From the NCBI GenBank assembly GCA_003990745.1, contig RBNI01000285.1, positions 1 through 34,571 of the forward strand: a stretch of 34,571 nt of DNA. The letters are read 5' to 3'. Shown here in pieces: positions 1 to 9,351 of the stretch (the first letter of the stretch is position 1; each line of letters opens with the position of its first letter). Made by a program: the position numbers and the translations under genes. This stretch comes from Jimgerdemannia flammicorona (Eukaryota; Mucoromycota; Endogonomycetes; Endogonales; Endogonaceae). Below the pieces are notes generated by a model. The model had not been told where the DNA came from. It ran no database searches and saw only the letters and a list, made by a program, of their open reading frames with translations.

Positions 1-3000
1 AAGACCACTTTATCTAACACCATCTCCACCTGCCCACCACTCTGCTCACAAATCCTTTCCACCAGACCATAATGTCTCCCACCCTTGGGACCCCAACCCA
101 CCCACCACCCAGTCAACTGATCCCCCATCAACCCCTCCCACCTTAATAACTTCTCTTGTAAACCCATCCATTGTCCCTCCTTGAAAACAAAGAGCCAATG
201 TCTAGCCAATCCTACCCACACTGCTAACACCCACCCCACAGTGAGCCAACTATTGTCCACACCACCCACTAGCCATGATCTCAAATCCTCCCAGTGACCT
301 CTCTCACCATCTGGCCTCCTCTCCACACCTAGCCTATTCCCTACTTCTATCCAAAAGTCCCCCAAAACCTCACATTCTCCCAACCAATGTTCTGGCATCT
401 GCACAAATCCCCCAACTTGCCCTACATTATAACACTCCTCACAATCTAAACAGCCATCTTCCACCAGATGCCCTGCTTGGAAATTCAACATAATATTCCT
501 CCATAGTATTCTCCACTATACCACCCAGAACTTGGGAGGAAGCCAATACCTCACCTCATCACTTCATGACCAGACACCTGCCCAGTCCCACTCTTCACCA
601 ATCCCTGCCACTTACTAGCCACTCAGCCAAAGATCCTGGCCAAGACTCTTCTGACACTCTACTCCATCTCCAATATCAAACTCAGCAAGTGGGGCACCCC
701 CCAGAAGCAGTCTGTCCCACTGCCACATATCAGGACTCCACATCCTCTCCCCCTCATTGCCTTGCCAGCACAGTCCAATCCTGTGTACTCCATCCACTAC
801 TCCCCACCAGAAGCCCTTAAACCTCAGTTGTTGACTACTATTCAGCCCGACCAAAGAGAGCAAATCTCCTGAGGATCCCCAAGAGGAGGATCTCATCTTC
901 CATACCTTCTGTAGCAGTGGCACCCATCCCCCTCCCTGCAGTTCAATAACTCTCTTCAACCACCAGGCTCGCAGGCTGTGCAACCTCCTAGGGAAATCCA
1001 CAAGGCCTAGTCCTCCTCTAACCACTAGTGTTGCAAGAGTATCCCAACTGATCTGGGACCTCCTTTCTGCCCAAATCCAGTCTCTAGCCATCTTCATCAG
1101 CCTCTTCACCACCCAAGCTGGGAAGTCTAGGTGATAGGCCACATACCACAGCTTGGGGAACCAGTAAACATTCAGAATTGACACCCTCCCTGCCAAAGAG
1201 ATATGGTGGCCCCCCCAATCTCGAAGGGCCTCCCCCCAAATGGTCACTCTGTTCTCCCACCACACTTGAGGCAGGACAGATCCATATATAGAGAGGAATA
1301 TGCCCAGATACCACACCACCTCACCAGTAGGGACAATTGTTCCAATGATGTCCCCATCTACTAGCCTATTCCCTAGCACCATTGTCTCACACTTATGCCA
1401 GTTGAGCTTCACCCCAGAGTGTGCCTCATACCATTCCACTGTCTCTTGTAGTGCCTCAACATCTGCCACCAAACCAAGTCCAACTACCATATCATCAGCA
1501 AAAGCCCCCACCTACCACACTATACCATAAATAGAGAGCCCCACCACCTTCTGGCAAATCCTATCCATCAAAGGTTCCAATGAGAGGGCATATAGAATAG
1601 GAGACAGAGGGTCCCTCTAGAGAACTCCTCTTTCCAAGGGAAAAGCCAGACCTTGGTGACTATTACACATCAATGCTGCCCAGCTGCCCTCTAATAGCTT
1701 CAGCATAGAAGCCTGAAATCATGGGGGAATACCAATTCTATCCAATACCTTTCCCAGCCAAATCTGCCATATATGGTCATAGGCCTTCTCCTGATCCAAG
1801 AAAACCAATCTACCATCCAATCCACAGGCCTGTGCCCCTTTGATGACCCCATGCACCCATGCAGTCCCATTCCTTATTAGCCTGCCTCCAACAAAGCCCC
1901 GCTGCTCCTCACCCAGCACCCATTGGGCAACCTTCTGTAGCCTAGTGACAATCACCTTAGTCACCATCTTCCTGTCCATATCCAGAAGCATGATTGGTCT
2001 CCAGTTCTTCCAATCCTCCCTCCTCCCCTTGTCTTTGTACAATAAGGCCACCAGCTCTAAGTCCTGCTCTCCAATCCACTCACCATGCAGAAGAACATGG
2101 TCACAGAGGGTAGCTATCTCCCCTAAAATTCCAGGAACCTTCGCTATCTTCTTCCAGAAGTCCCAAGGCAACCCACCCTCCCCTGGAGCTGTCCCAAGCT
2201 TAGTGGTCACAAGGACTCTCTGGATCTCCTCCTCTTGGACTGGGAAGATCAGATCACCCAGACCTTTAATCTGCGGCAGCTCCCACTCTTCCAATGTGTC
2301 TCCAATTGCCTCTTCATCAGCACCCCCTTCTTCCTCACTCCACAGACCCCACCATCTCTCCTTCAAAACCCCCAGAATCTGTTGTGTGCCATGTATCATA
2401 TCCCTCTCGGCATCCAAGACCCCTTCCCACCAATGGCACACCCTCCTAGCTTTGAGGAGCCTAGACAAGTATCTAGTAGGCTGCTCTCTCTCCTCAAGCC
2501 CCTGCCACCTGAGCCTGGCCACCATTCCCTGTATATGAGTCTCCTCCTCCTCTCTTAATACCTGTTGTAGTTCCACTACTTCCAGTTTTGTCTGCTCTAA
2601 CTGCCAATCCTCCACCCCATTAGAGGTAAGTAAATCTGCCCATTCTATCTGCAATCTCCTCAGTCTATTTGAAGCACCCTGCACATGCTTCCTCCTCTGT
2701 CTCCCAGCCTCTCTACCAGCTTCTCCCCAATAAACCCTTGCAGCCTCCTTCAATCTCATCCAGCGAACACCCACAGACAAACCCTCATGCCTCCAGAGCA
2801 GAACCTTCACCTGGATATCCTCCACCCATGAGTCCCACAACCCCTTCTCAGCCAGCAGAGAGGAGTTAAGGTGCCAATGTCTAGGTCCATCTCCACTCCC
2901 CCCAAACTGCCCCTGCCCTAACAGTCCCCAGTGGTCAGACCATGGGCACCACTCCACCTCTAAAGACTGCCAAATATCAGTACCCCAACATTTGACAGTC

Positions 3001-3570
3001 AGAATCCAGTCAATCCTCATATCCAAGCCATTCACCCAGTGTGTGTAGACCCTGGTATTGCCCCACCATGTTCTGCCCATATCCTCTAAGGAGCTAAGAT
3101 TCTCCACTACCTCCCATGCATCCAGACCCCCACTTCTCCCTCCTGCATTCCTCTCTCTATCAGTCCTGTCTAGTTGCAGATCCCTAACCATATTAAAATC
3201 ACCACCAAGAACATCTATGCCTTCCTCCAAGAGAATACCCTCACTCCTAATAGCAGGGCAGTAGCAGGAGCCAACCCTCACCAACTCCCACCCTGGCTGA
3301 TACCATTCTCCCCAGACCAAGTGATCTCCCCAGCTCTTGATTCCTCCCAAATCCCCTCTTCTCTTCTTCACCAAAATTGCCACCTTACCAAACCAAGCAG
3401 TAGCCCCACCCCATTTCCTAGACCACTCCACCTGATTGTCCTCATCCTCACACTATACATCCTACAGCAAAAAGAGATCAGCCTCCAGTCCCTTGAGCCA
3501 AGTAAAATTGTTCTTATGTCTCCCAGATCCCCATAGCCCATTCACATTCAGTGAGAAAATGTTGCACTAT
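1..3570 (-). pseudogene. LINE ORF2: endonuclease, reverse transcriptase and zinc finger, broken
   Basis: One reading frame carries the whole protein with in-frame stops, so it is a pseudogene open at the window edge. From the N-terminus: the endonuclease start SLNVNGLWG (about 3540), GGDFN (about 3200), RIDWI (about 3010) and SDHW (about 2935). The reverse transcriptase follows with LYKDKG, GFVGGR, LDQEKAYD, FADD (1491-1502), KLNWHK and WYLG. Near the end come CLDC (441-452), EHW and GEC, resembling the zinc-binding domain that ends many such ORF2 proteins. Stops include TAG at 3462-3464, 3453-3455, 1617-1619 and 1512-1514, TGA at 1716-1718, and a TAA TAG pair at 612-617. The stop at 1617 sits where the family has Gln, as CAG to TAG would give. 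Most of the endonuclease and RT (3431-1719) is free of stops. Confidence 0.85.
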
Positions 3571-3741
3571 TCATAGGAAATAATGTTATTCATCAAACCC
3601 ACTCTCTACAAATCCACATTCAACTCCTCCTGTGTCAAGTCCAAGTCATGTACCACAGCCAGTCCCTTTGTCTCAGCTTCCTGTGCCTCCAACCCTCCCA
3701 GAAGTTCAACCAGTACCCCATCCTCTTTCTCCTCAAAGTCC

Positions 3742-3746
3742 TCATG
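3742..3746. repeat. Target-site duplication TCATG, left copy
   Basis: The five bases TCATG abut the LTR end at 3747 and match 5311-5315 exactly. Confidence 0.8.
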
Positions 3747-4104
3747 TATAAGAGGGTTGCTTTTTAGGGTAACCGTTACGTAGTTCTGGAAAGGTTTTCT
3801 GGAAGTTCTGGATATTCTGGAAGACCGTTTTCTTATGGTCAAGGTCAATTTCATATGGAGTATGTCCTCTATGCTTATTGATTTCAAGATTGGGTTGACA
3901 TCTCAACCAAAGTCCTTTTTCGGACTAGTTCTGGATGTTCAGGATTTTCTGTATTTCAGGAAGTTCAAGAAACTAAGGCCAGCTTAGTTGAATTGGCGTA
4001 TCGCTGCAGACAATACCCAATTAGGAAATTTCGTGATGGGGTTAGGAGTAGGACCTAACGGGGAGCAGTTTTACTTAAGAGTAGTTTGTGGGTTATTAAA
4101 TAGA

Positions 4105-4110
4105 TTTATT
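4105..4110 (-). promoter_or_regulatory. Putative polyadenylation signal of the minus-strand LTR
   Basis: Minus-strand AATAAA downstream of the TATA-like box, consistent with the end of the R region. Confidence 0.4.
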
Positions 4111-4226
4111 CACTATTCATGATATTGCTATACTAGGAGTAGTTGTGTGAAGGGATATTGTGGGGAAGTGCTCAGGAGTTGTGTTCGGATTGTTCAGGTC
4201 TGAGATTCTGAGGTCTGGGGGAGGGG

Positions 4227-4235
4227 GTATTTATA
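4227..4235 (-). promoter_or_regulatory. TATA-like box of the minus-strand LTR
   Basis: Minus-strand TATAAATAC, followed about 120 bases downstream by AATAAA (4105-4110). A second TATAAATAG lies upstream at 4413-4421. Spacing to the polyadenylation signal makes 4227 the likelier core promoter. Confidence 0.45.
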
Positions 4236-4287
4236 CTAGTGAGGGGCTATCTGGACTATGCTAAATATGGATGTAGCACTAAGTGCC

Positions 4288-4394
4288 TTGCTGAGTCGGA
4301 ATGCAGTCACGTAGTACAAGAGTGATCTGACATGTCAAGAGATCGTCTGACTGCTGAGTCAGTTCACAGTCACGTCGTACAAGGCTAATCTAAC
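4288..4394 (-). repeat. Two diverged direct repeats between the LTR TATA-like boxes
   Basis: Copies of about 44 bases at 4288-4331 and 4351-4394, offset 63, share GCTGAGTC and CAGTCACGT.GTACAAG and then diverge. They lie between the TATA-like boxes at 4227-4235 and 4413-4421, a position where LTRs often carry repeated activator sites. That function is inferred. Confidence 0.6.
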
Positions 4395-4424
4395 TATACT
4401 ATGACTGCTAGGCTATTTATAGGT

Positions 4425-5180
4425 TTAGACACTGTCTGGATAGTCTTCAATGACATCACCATTGATGACATCATCTCTGATGAAGTAGTCGTCTAGGAAG
4501 AGTGGTTCACGGATTACTTCTCCTTGTTCGCTGAGGTAATAATACATTGGGACTTCATCTCCATCTCACAGAATAGCATCATCTGTCTCGTATGCTGGAT
4601 AAGGTGTTGGGGGGTGAAGAAGTGGTGCATCGTCTTCATTTTCATCGGATTCGCTGTCTGCATACCTTCTGTAGATTATAGCACTATGAGTTGCAGGGTT
4701 GTAGTATGCTGGCGGTTGTGGTTCATGTCACTCATACTCGGGTGGTGGAGTGGTTGGTTCGATCTCGAGGGTTGTCTGAAGGTACAAGTTGTGTTCTCTG
4801 GTCTCTTCATTGTAGTTGAAGTAATCGGGGGTGAATGCAGGTTGGTATTCGTGCCAGTGGTTATTGTCTCAATAAGTCTCGTATGTGGTTATGAACTGTT
4901 GTAAGTCCATTGGCAGAGTTGGTGGTGTGATCAGAGTTGGAAGAGATCCTTGGCTTGAGGTCATGTTGGTGTCGGAAGGATCATTGTCTTCTGCTTCATC
5001 TCTGTCGAAGTTGATTATATCGTAGATATCCTTCATGGCATATCCAACTTGGGGCATTTGTAGGATGTGGTCATCGGGGTGTGGGAAGGTTCTGTCTGTG
5101 GTTTCAACATACTCAAGATACTTATGGTTGAGTTCTTGTATCATGTCATCGATTTGGCCATAGGAAAGGGTAGCAACCAT
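4425..5180 (-). pseudogene. Acidic, Pro/Tyr-rich ORF inside the LTR
   Basis: Starting at ATG 5178-5180, one frame runs 251 residues to TAA at 4425-4427, interrupted only by TGA at 4869-4871, 4728-4730 and 4566-4568. The first 103 codons are uninterrupted. The product is acidic, rich in Asp, Glu, Tyr and Pro, and contains PPEY and PPAY, two PPxY motifs that in other proteins bind WW domains. There is no signal peptide, membrane segment or zinc finger. The stop lies a few bases before the TATA-like box at 4413-4421, so the ORF fills U3. I do not recognise the family. It could be a U3-encoded accessory protein or, if the insert is a deletion derivative, the tail of a post-pol ORF. Confidence 0.5.
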
Positions 5181-5310
5181 TTCGCTGGTAGTGACTCAGC
5201 TTTGTGTGCTATGACTTCTGTTTGACTCAGCTTCGTGATCTTGCAGGTGATTTCCAGATTTGTTCAGAGATCGCGTGTGATTTCCATGGCTTGGAGGTTG
5301 TGTGCTTACA

Positions 5311-5315
5311 TCATG
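5311..5315. repeat. Target-site duplication TCATG, right copy
   Basis: The five bases abut the LTR end at 5310 and match 3742-3746 exactly. Confidence 0.8.
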
Positions 5316-7238
5316 ATACTCCAGACAGGCCTCCTGCCAGAGCTGCAAACCATGATGCTCTGCCCAACAGTAGGCAGCCCACTCACCAGCAACAACTGCC
5401 AACTCAGCCTTTCTCTCCTTATCTATCTCATATCCCTTCTCTTCCTGGAAAACCGCAAGAATCTCCCCCTTCAAAGCCTCCACCACTCCATTGCCATACA
5501 GAATCCTTGCCCAATGTTTCTCAGACATCACCTGCAAATCCACTTTCCCCAATGCCTCAGCTGCAAGGTTGTCTATCACCTTGCTCATCCAAAGCAGGTT
5601 CCCCACCTCTTTCCCACCAGGAGTTCTGGGCTGCCCTGCATCCAATATCATGGTATTGGCTCCTATACTGGCAGCCTCATCCCACTCCTCCTCTGGGACA
5701 TCCACCAGCTCATCCTCACTCACTGCCACCACCTGACCCCCTTTCGTCACATCAGGGACCCCAAAGTGTACTCGCTGGGCACCCTGTATCAGCACATCCT
5801 CCACCATCCCTCTCTTCACAACTGGGCCCCTCCTAATAAGAGGGGGGGGGGTGGCATCATCCAACTCCTCCTCCCAGACCTCGAGTGTACTGTCTGCATA
5901 GGGGTCCTTGCTCAGCACCTTCCCAGTCCAACCCCTGTTTGCCTCTACCTCCACCCCTCTCTTGCCAGCCCAGACACTAGCTTTGGCACCCCCAGACTCC
6001 TCATCCCCATCCATCTTCTTCTTTGCCCCTTCTTTCATACTGACCAAAAGTGCCTTCTGCCTCATACACCTCTGGGCCCACTCCCACTGCTTCTTGTCAG
6101 TGTGGATGTGCTTCCCCCCTACAACCTCCAGGTGTATTAACTCCTCACAGTACTTCCAGGCCTTCACTCACCATTCAACTGCACCACTTAGCTCCTCCAG
6201 CACTTCCAACAAGTCCTCCTCCTCCTCTTCACTCCCCTTCACCCTCAACACCTTACAGACAAATGCCCCCCACATCAACACTGAGGGCCAATCACTTGCC
6301 TTCCCTGTGGCCTCCCTCCCTGTCAGCCTAATCCTAATATCAACATTGCCTGTCCTGATCGCAGTCCCCTCTCATATCTGGAAGCCAATATCTACTACAT
6401 CACCATACTCCACTATCACCTCCTCCACCCTCCTCCTAGTTTCCATCTTCATCACCATAGATACCCCCTTCACTATCAACTGCACCACCCTGGGATCCCA
6501 TCTAAGGCAGCACACCATAGGGACCACCACTTCCCCAACCACCACTCCAGTCTTCAGTGCCTCATCCAGTGGGCCTGCCTCCTCAAAGCCCACCTCAACT
6601 CCCTCCAGCCCCTTCAGAAATTTCACCGAGGCTGCCCCAGCCACCTGCTATAAGACAAGCCCCAGGACCATCCTCACAGTCACTGCCAAGCCTTGGAAAT
6701 ACAAAGTAGCTGCAAACTCTGAGATTGACTTCTTGAGTAACAGTGCCACTGCCAGCCCCATCACACCATCAGCCAGGTCTCTCTTTCACTTTGGTCCCAT
6801 CTGCCCAGCCCCACCATCAGCCATCACATCTGGATTTTTTGCCAGATTCCCAGTCATGCCACTATCAGCAGTCCCATCACTACTCTCAGTAGCCACCCCA
6901 CTAGCCCTACCACCCACTGGCTGTGGGCCAGTACCTCCCCCAACCCTCTGCTTCCCCTTTCCCCCTGCCTGCCTACCCTGAGACCCTGCCAGCCAACCAC
7001 CATCTCTCAGCATACATATCTGCAAAGCTCCTCCCAGTCTGCCCTCCAGCCCCACCACTAGTGCCACTTCCACTGCCAGAGCTGCTCTGCCCACTCAGAC
7101 CTCTGAAAGACCCAATCCCCAGTCCATACCCTCTCCTGACATGCTGCCAGTTGAAAGCCCCCAGTCCACCTGACCTAGCATGCATATCTGCTTGCTTGCT
7201 GGATGACATTGCCTTAGTTCCTTTCTCCAATAAACGAC

Positions 7239-8465
7239 TTGAAAATATGTTGTGAAAGTGTGTGTAACGTGAATTGTAGTGGAGAAAGAATGCATATGGA
7301 GCATATCAATGAGTGCTATCAGTGCACTGGAAAAATCAAGAAAATCTACCACCAAAGAAGAGAGAAGACCCTCAAGGAACAAGTGAAGGAGGAGGAGGAA
7401 GATGACGAACCACTAGCCCTTCTGGAGGATAGTGAGGATGAAGAAGAAATCAAGGTCAAAATCTGGAAGATTCATCCTGATGTAGTCCTGCCAGAATACA
7501 AATTGGAAAATGCAGCTGGAATGGATATTCCCATAGTGGAAGAAACTGTACTTGAACCCCAGACAACTACTCTACTTGCAACTGGCCTGGAGATGATCAT
7601 CTCAAAGGATCATGTCATGATTCTCAAGACAAGAAGTAGTTTGGCAAGAAGTGAAATTACGATTGAAGGAGGAGTCATTGATTCAGACTACATTGGAGAA
7701 ATACTACTTATTGCTAGGAATCACAATCCTACTATTCCATTCCCAATCAAGAAGAAGGACCGACTGGCACAGATGTTGATCTTCCCAGTCCGACAACCAA
7801 AGATCATAGAAGTCAAGAAGATGGAGGAAATGAAAAGAGAAAAGAAAGGATTCAGATCTACAGGAAAAGGAGTATTCGCCAGTACTAAGATCACTAAACT
7901 GGATCATAAGAAGGAGAAAACCACAAATAAGCACAGCTACACTATTGGAAATGAATTCCCACTCAAGGAGGAACTCAAGAAAATACTCCATGAATTCGAG
8001 GATGTCCTTGCTACAGACTTCAAGGATATCAAAGAAAAAATGCCACACTACTATCATGAAGTAGATACTGGAGACACTGGACCAATTTACCAAAAAGCAA
8101 GACCTGTCTCACCAGTCTACTGGGAATGGCTCAGAGAAGAAATCAAGCAGATGGAAGAAGCTGGCATTATCAAAGAAGCCTGTAGCCCCTGGTTTTCACC
8201 AGTTGTACTAGCCCCAAAAAAAGGAAGCAAGCCTGGAGAATTTGCCCCAAGACTCTATGTTGACTATAGAAAGCTCAATGCAGTTACCAAGAAGGATCGC
8301 CAACCACTGTCCCTCATCAGCGACATCCTTATAATACTAGGAGATGAAGCACAGTACAACAGCACCTTGGACTTATACTCAGGATTCCACCAAATCGGAC
8401 TCACAGAAATGGCAAGTGAAAAGTCAGCCTTTATAACCCTAGATGGAACCTACATCTACCTGTGA
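7239..8465 (+). pseudogene. Gypsy pol part 1: dUTPase fused to the N-terminal reverse transcriptase
   Basis: An uninterrupted 408-codon stretch; the first ATG is at codon 18, since the real start lay in the lost 5' part. Residues 50-72 are a very acidic linker. Residues 80-216 are a trimeric-type dUTPase with all five motifs: AGMDI (93-97), RSSLA (132-136), GVIDSDYIGEI (145-155, with the catalytic Asp148 and uracil-contacting Tyr151 by family rule), DRLAQMLI (174-181) and RSTGKGVFAST (206-216, with Arg206 and Phe213). The family hydrolyses dUTP to dUMP and pyrophosphate, limiting uracil incorporation into cDNA. Reverse transcriptase follows: YRKLN (343-347) and LDLYSGFHQIGL (377-388). The frame ends at TGA 8463-8465 where a Trp is conserved. 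No protease DSG/DTG motif precedes the dUTPase. Cys and His near residues 4-29 may be a worn gag zinc knuckle, but spacing is atypical. Confidence 0.85.
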
Positions 8466-9341
8466 ATGCTATTTGGGATATGCAATGCACCAGCAAGCTT
8501 CCAGTGAATGATGAACAAAATATTCCACTATGACATGGGAAGATGGATGATGGTTTATATTGATGATATAATCATCTACAGCAAGACACCTGAGGAACAT
8601 CTGCAGCACATACAGCAGATAATAGAAAATCTGAGAAAGCATGGCCTGTACATCAAGCCTAAGAAATGCAAGTTTGTAGAAATCAAGATCTCCTACCTTG
8701 GCCATGTTATCAATCGAGATGGAACATACATGGACCCCCTCAAAATACAAGCAGTAGCAGCATACCCAAGGCCCACCACTGTCACAGAAGCCCAAGCCTT
8801 CATGGGACTTGCCTCCTACTATCATAGATTTATTAGAGGATTTTCCAACATCACAGATCCAATCTATGAACTCAACAAGAAGGACATCAAGTTCCAGTGA
8901 ACTGGCAGACAACAAAAAGCATTTGATGAACTCAAGGTCAGACTGACCCAGGCACCCATCCTCAGACAACCCAATTGGACTCAAGAATTCATCCTGCAGA
9001 CTGATGCAAGTATACAGGGACTAGGAGTAGTCCTAGCTCAAAAGGAAGACAAGAAAGAGTATGTCATTGCATATCTTATCCATGGAACCCAAGGAGCTGA
9101 AAAAGAATATGAATTCTACAAGTTGGAATGTCTCGCAGTCATCTGGGCCATGGAGAAGTTCCACTACTACCTGGCTGGAAGACACTTCACCATTCAGATG
9201 GACCACTCAGCTCTCACCTGGCTACTGACAACTGGACAACCCAAAGGAATCTATGTCAGATGGATAATGAAACTACAAGCCTACAATGTAACCATTGTGC
9301 ACCACCCTGGAAGAACAAATTCCAATGCAGATGCTCTTTGA
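8466..9341 (+). pseudogene. Gypsy pol part 2: RT catalytic core and RNase H
   Basis: Continues the dUTPase-RT frame past three TGA codons (8463, 8505, 8898). The palm has FGICNAPASFQ and an intact YIDD box at 8556-8567, then the thumb (YLGHVI and a following AFMGLASYYHRFI). RNase H begins with TDAS near 9000, includes the Glu of KLECLAV and the Asp of MDHSAL, and ends at NADAL. Catalytic positions visible for both enzymes are retained. A frameshift follows between about 9341 and 9370, where reading passes to the +1 frame for integrase. The stops fall at Trp or Arg positions of the family, as G-to-A or C-to-T would produce. Confidence 0.85.
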
Positions 9342-9351
9342 TGGACACCCT

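Larger units (their letters stand above)
3747..5310 (-). mobile_element. LTR (probably solo) inserted in LINE ORF1
   Basis: On the minus strand the insert begins TGTAAG (complement of 5305-5310) and ends CTTATA (complement of 3747-3752), the imperfect inverted ends expected of an LTR with one C-to-T change. It is flanked by perfect TCATG copies at 3742-3746 and 5311-5315. Insert plus one duplication is 1,569 bases, a multiple of three, and ORF1 reads through when it is removed. A TATAAATA box and an AATAAA signal lie in its downstream third. No primer site, gag, protease, RT or integrase was found and no second TGTAAG terminus is visible inside, so a solo LTR from LTR-LTR recombination is the simplest reading. 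A non-autonomous element is the alternative. Confidence 0.75.
3606..7209 (-). pseudogene. LINE ORF1, split by an LTR insertion and broken by stops
   Basis: This is the first LINE protein, probably the RNA-binding partner of ORF2. The likely start is ATG at 7207-7209, followed by a Gly/Ser-rich N-terminus. A frameshift between about 7090 and 6985 moves reading into the frame used for the rest. That frame is broken by a TGA at about 6783, a TAG at about 6645 and further stops at about 6369 and 6168. The middle is acidic and Trp-rich, without a clear CCHC knuckle. Reading reaches 5316, is interrupted by the insertion at 3747-5310, and resumes at 3741 in the same frame down to a stop at about 3606, some 35 bases before the ORF2 endonuclease begins. 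I do not recognise a named domain. Its place upstream of ORF2 on the same strand is the main evidence for ORF1. Confidence 0.7.
1..7235 (-). mobile_element. Two-ORF LINE retrotransposon, decayed, interrupted by an LTR insertion
   Basis: A non-LTR retrotransposon reads right to left: ORF1 from about 7209, ORF2 from about 3570, and the 3' end lies beyond base 1. ORF2 has an APE-type endonuclease, a reverse transcriptase and a C-terminal zinc-finger region. The RT box LDQEKAYD and the C-terminal Cys/His cluster point to the L1/Tx1-like side of LINE diversity rather than Tad1, but that placement is inferred. The DNA is about half G+C yet almost without CpG: by eye, of the order of ten in the first 3.5 kb. 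The 5' junction with the plus-strand gypsy element lies between about 7210 and 7245. Because gypsy gag and protease are missing to its right, the LINE probably inserted into that element. Confidence 0.85.

Noticed and set aside
1840..2538. Plus-strand 232-codon frame as a gene
   Set aside because: Antisense to the LINE endonuclease/RT frame, which has clear motifs; the plus frame has low-complexity composition.
3747..5310. Complete small LTR retrotransposon with two LTRs
   Set aside because: No second internal TGTAAG terminus, primer site or polypurine tract could be found; a solo LTR fits better, although not proven.
5204..6981. Long plus-strand frames (5235-6140, 5908-6981) as genes
   Set aside because: They are Pro/Ser/Leu-rich shadows antisense to LINE ORF1, whose minus frame is continuous across several kilobases and across the excised insertion.
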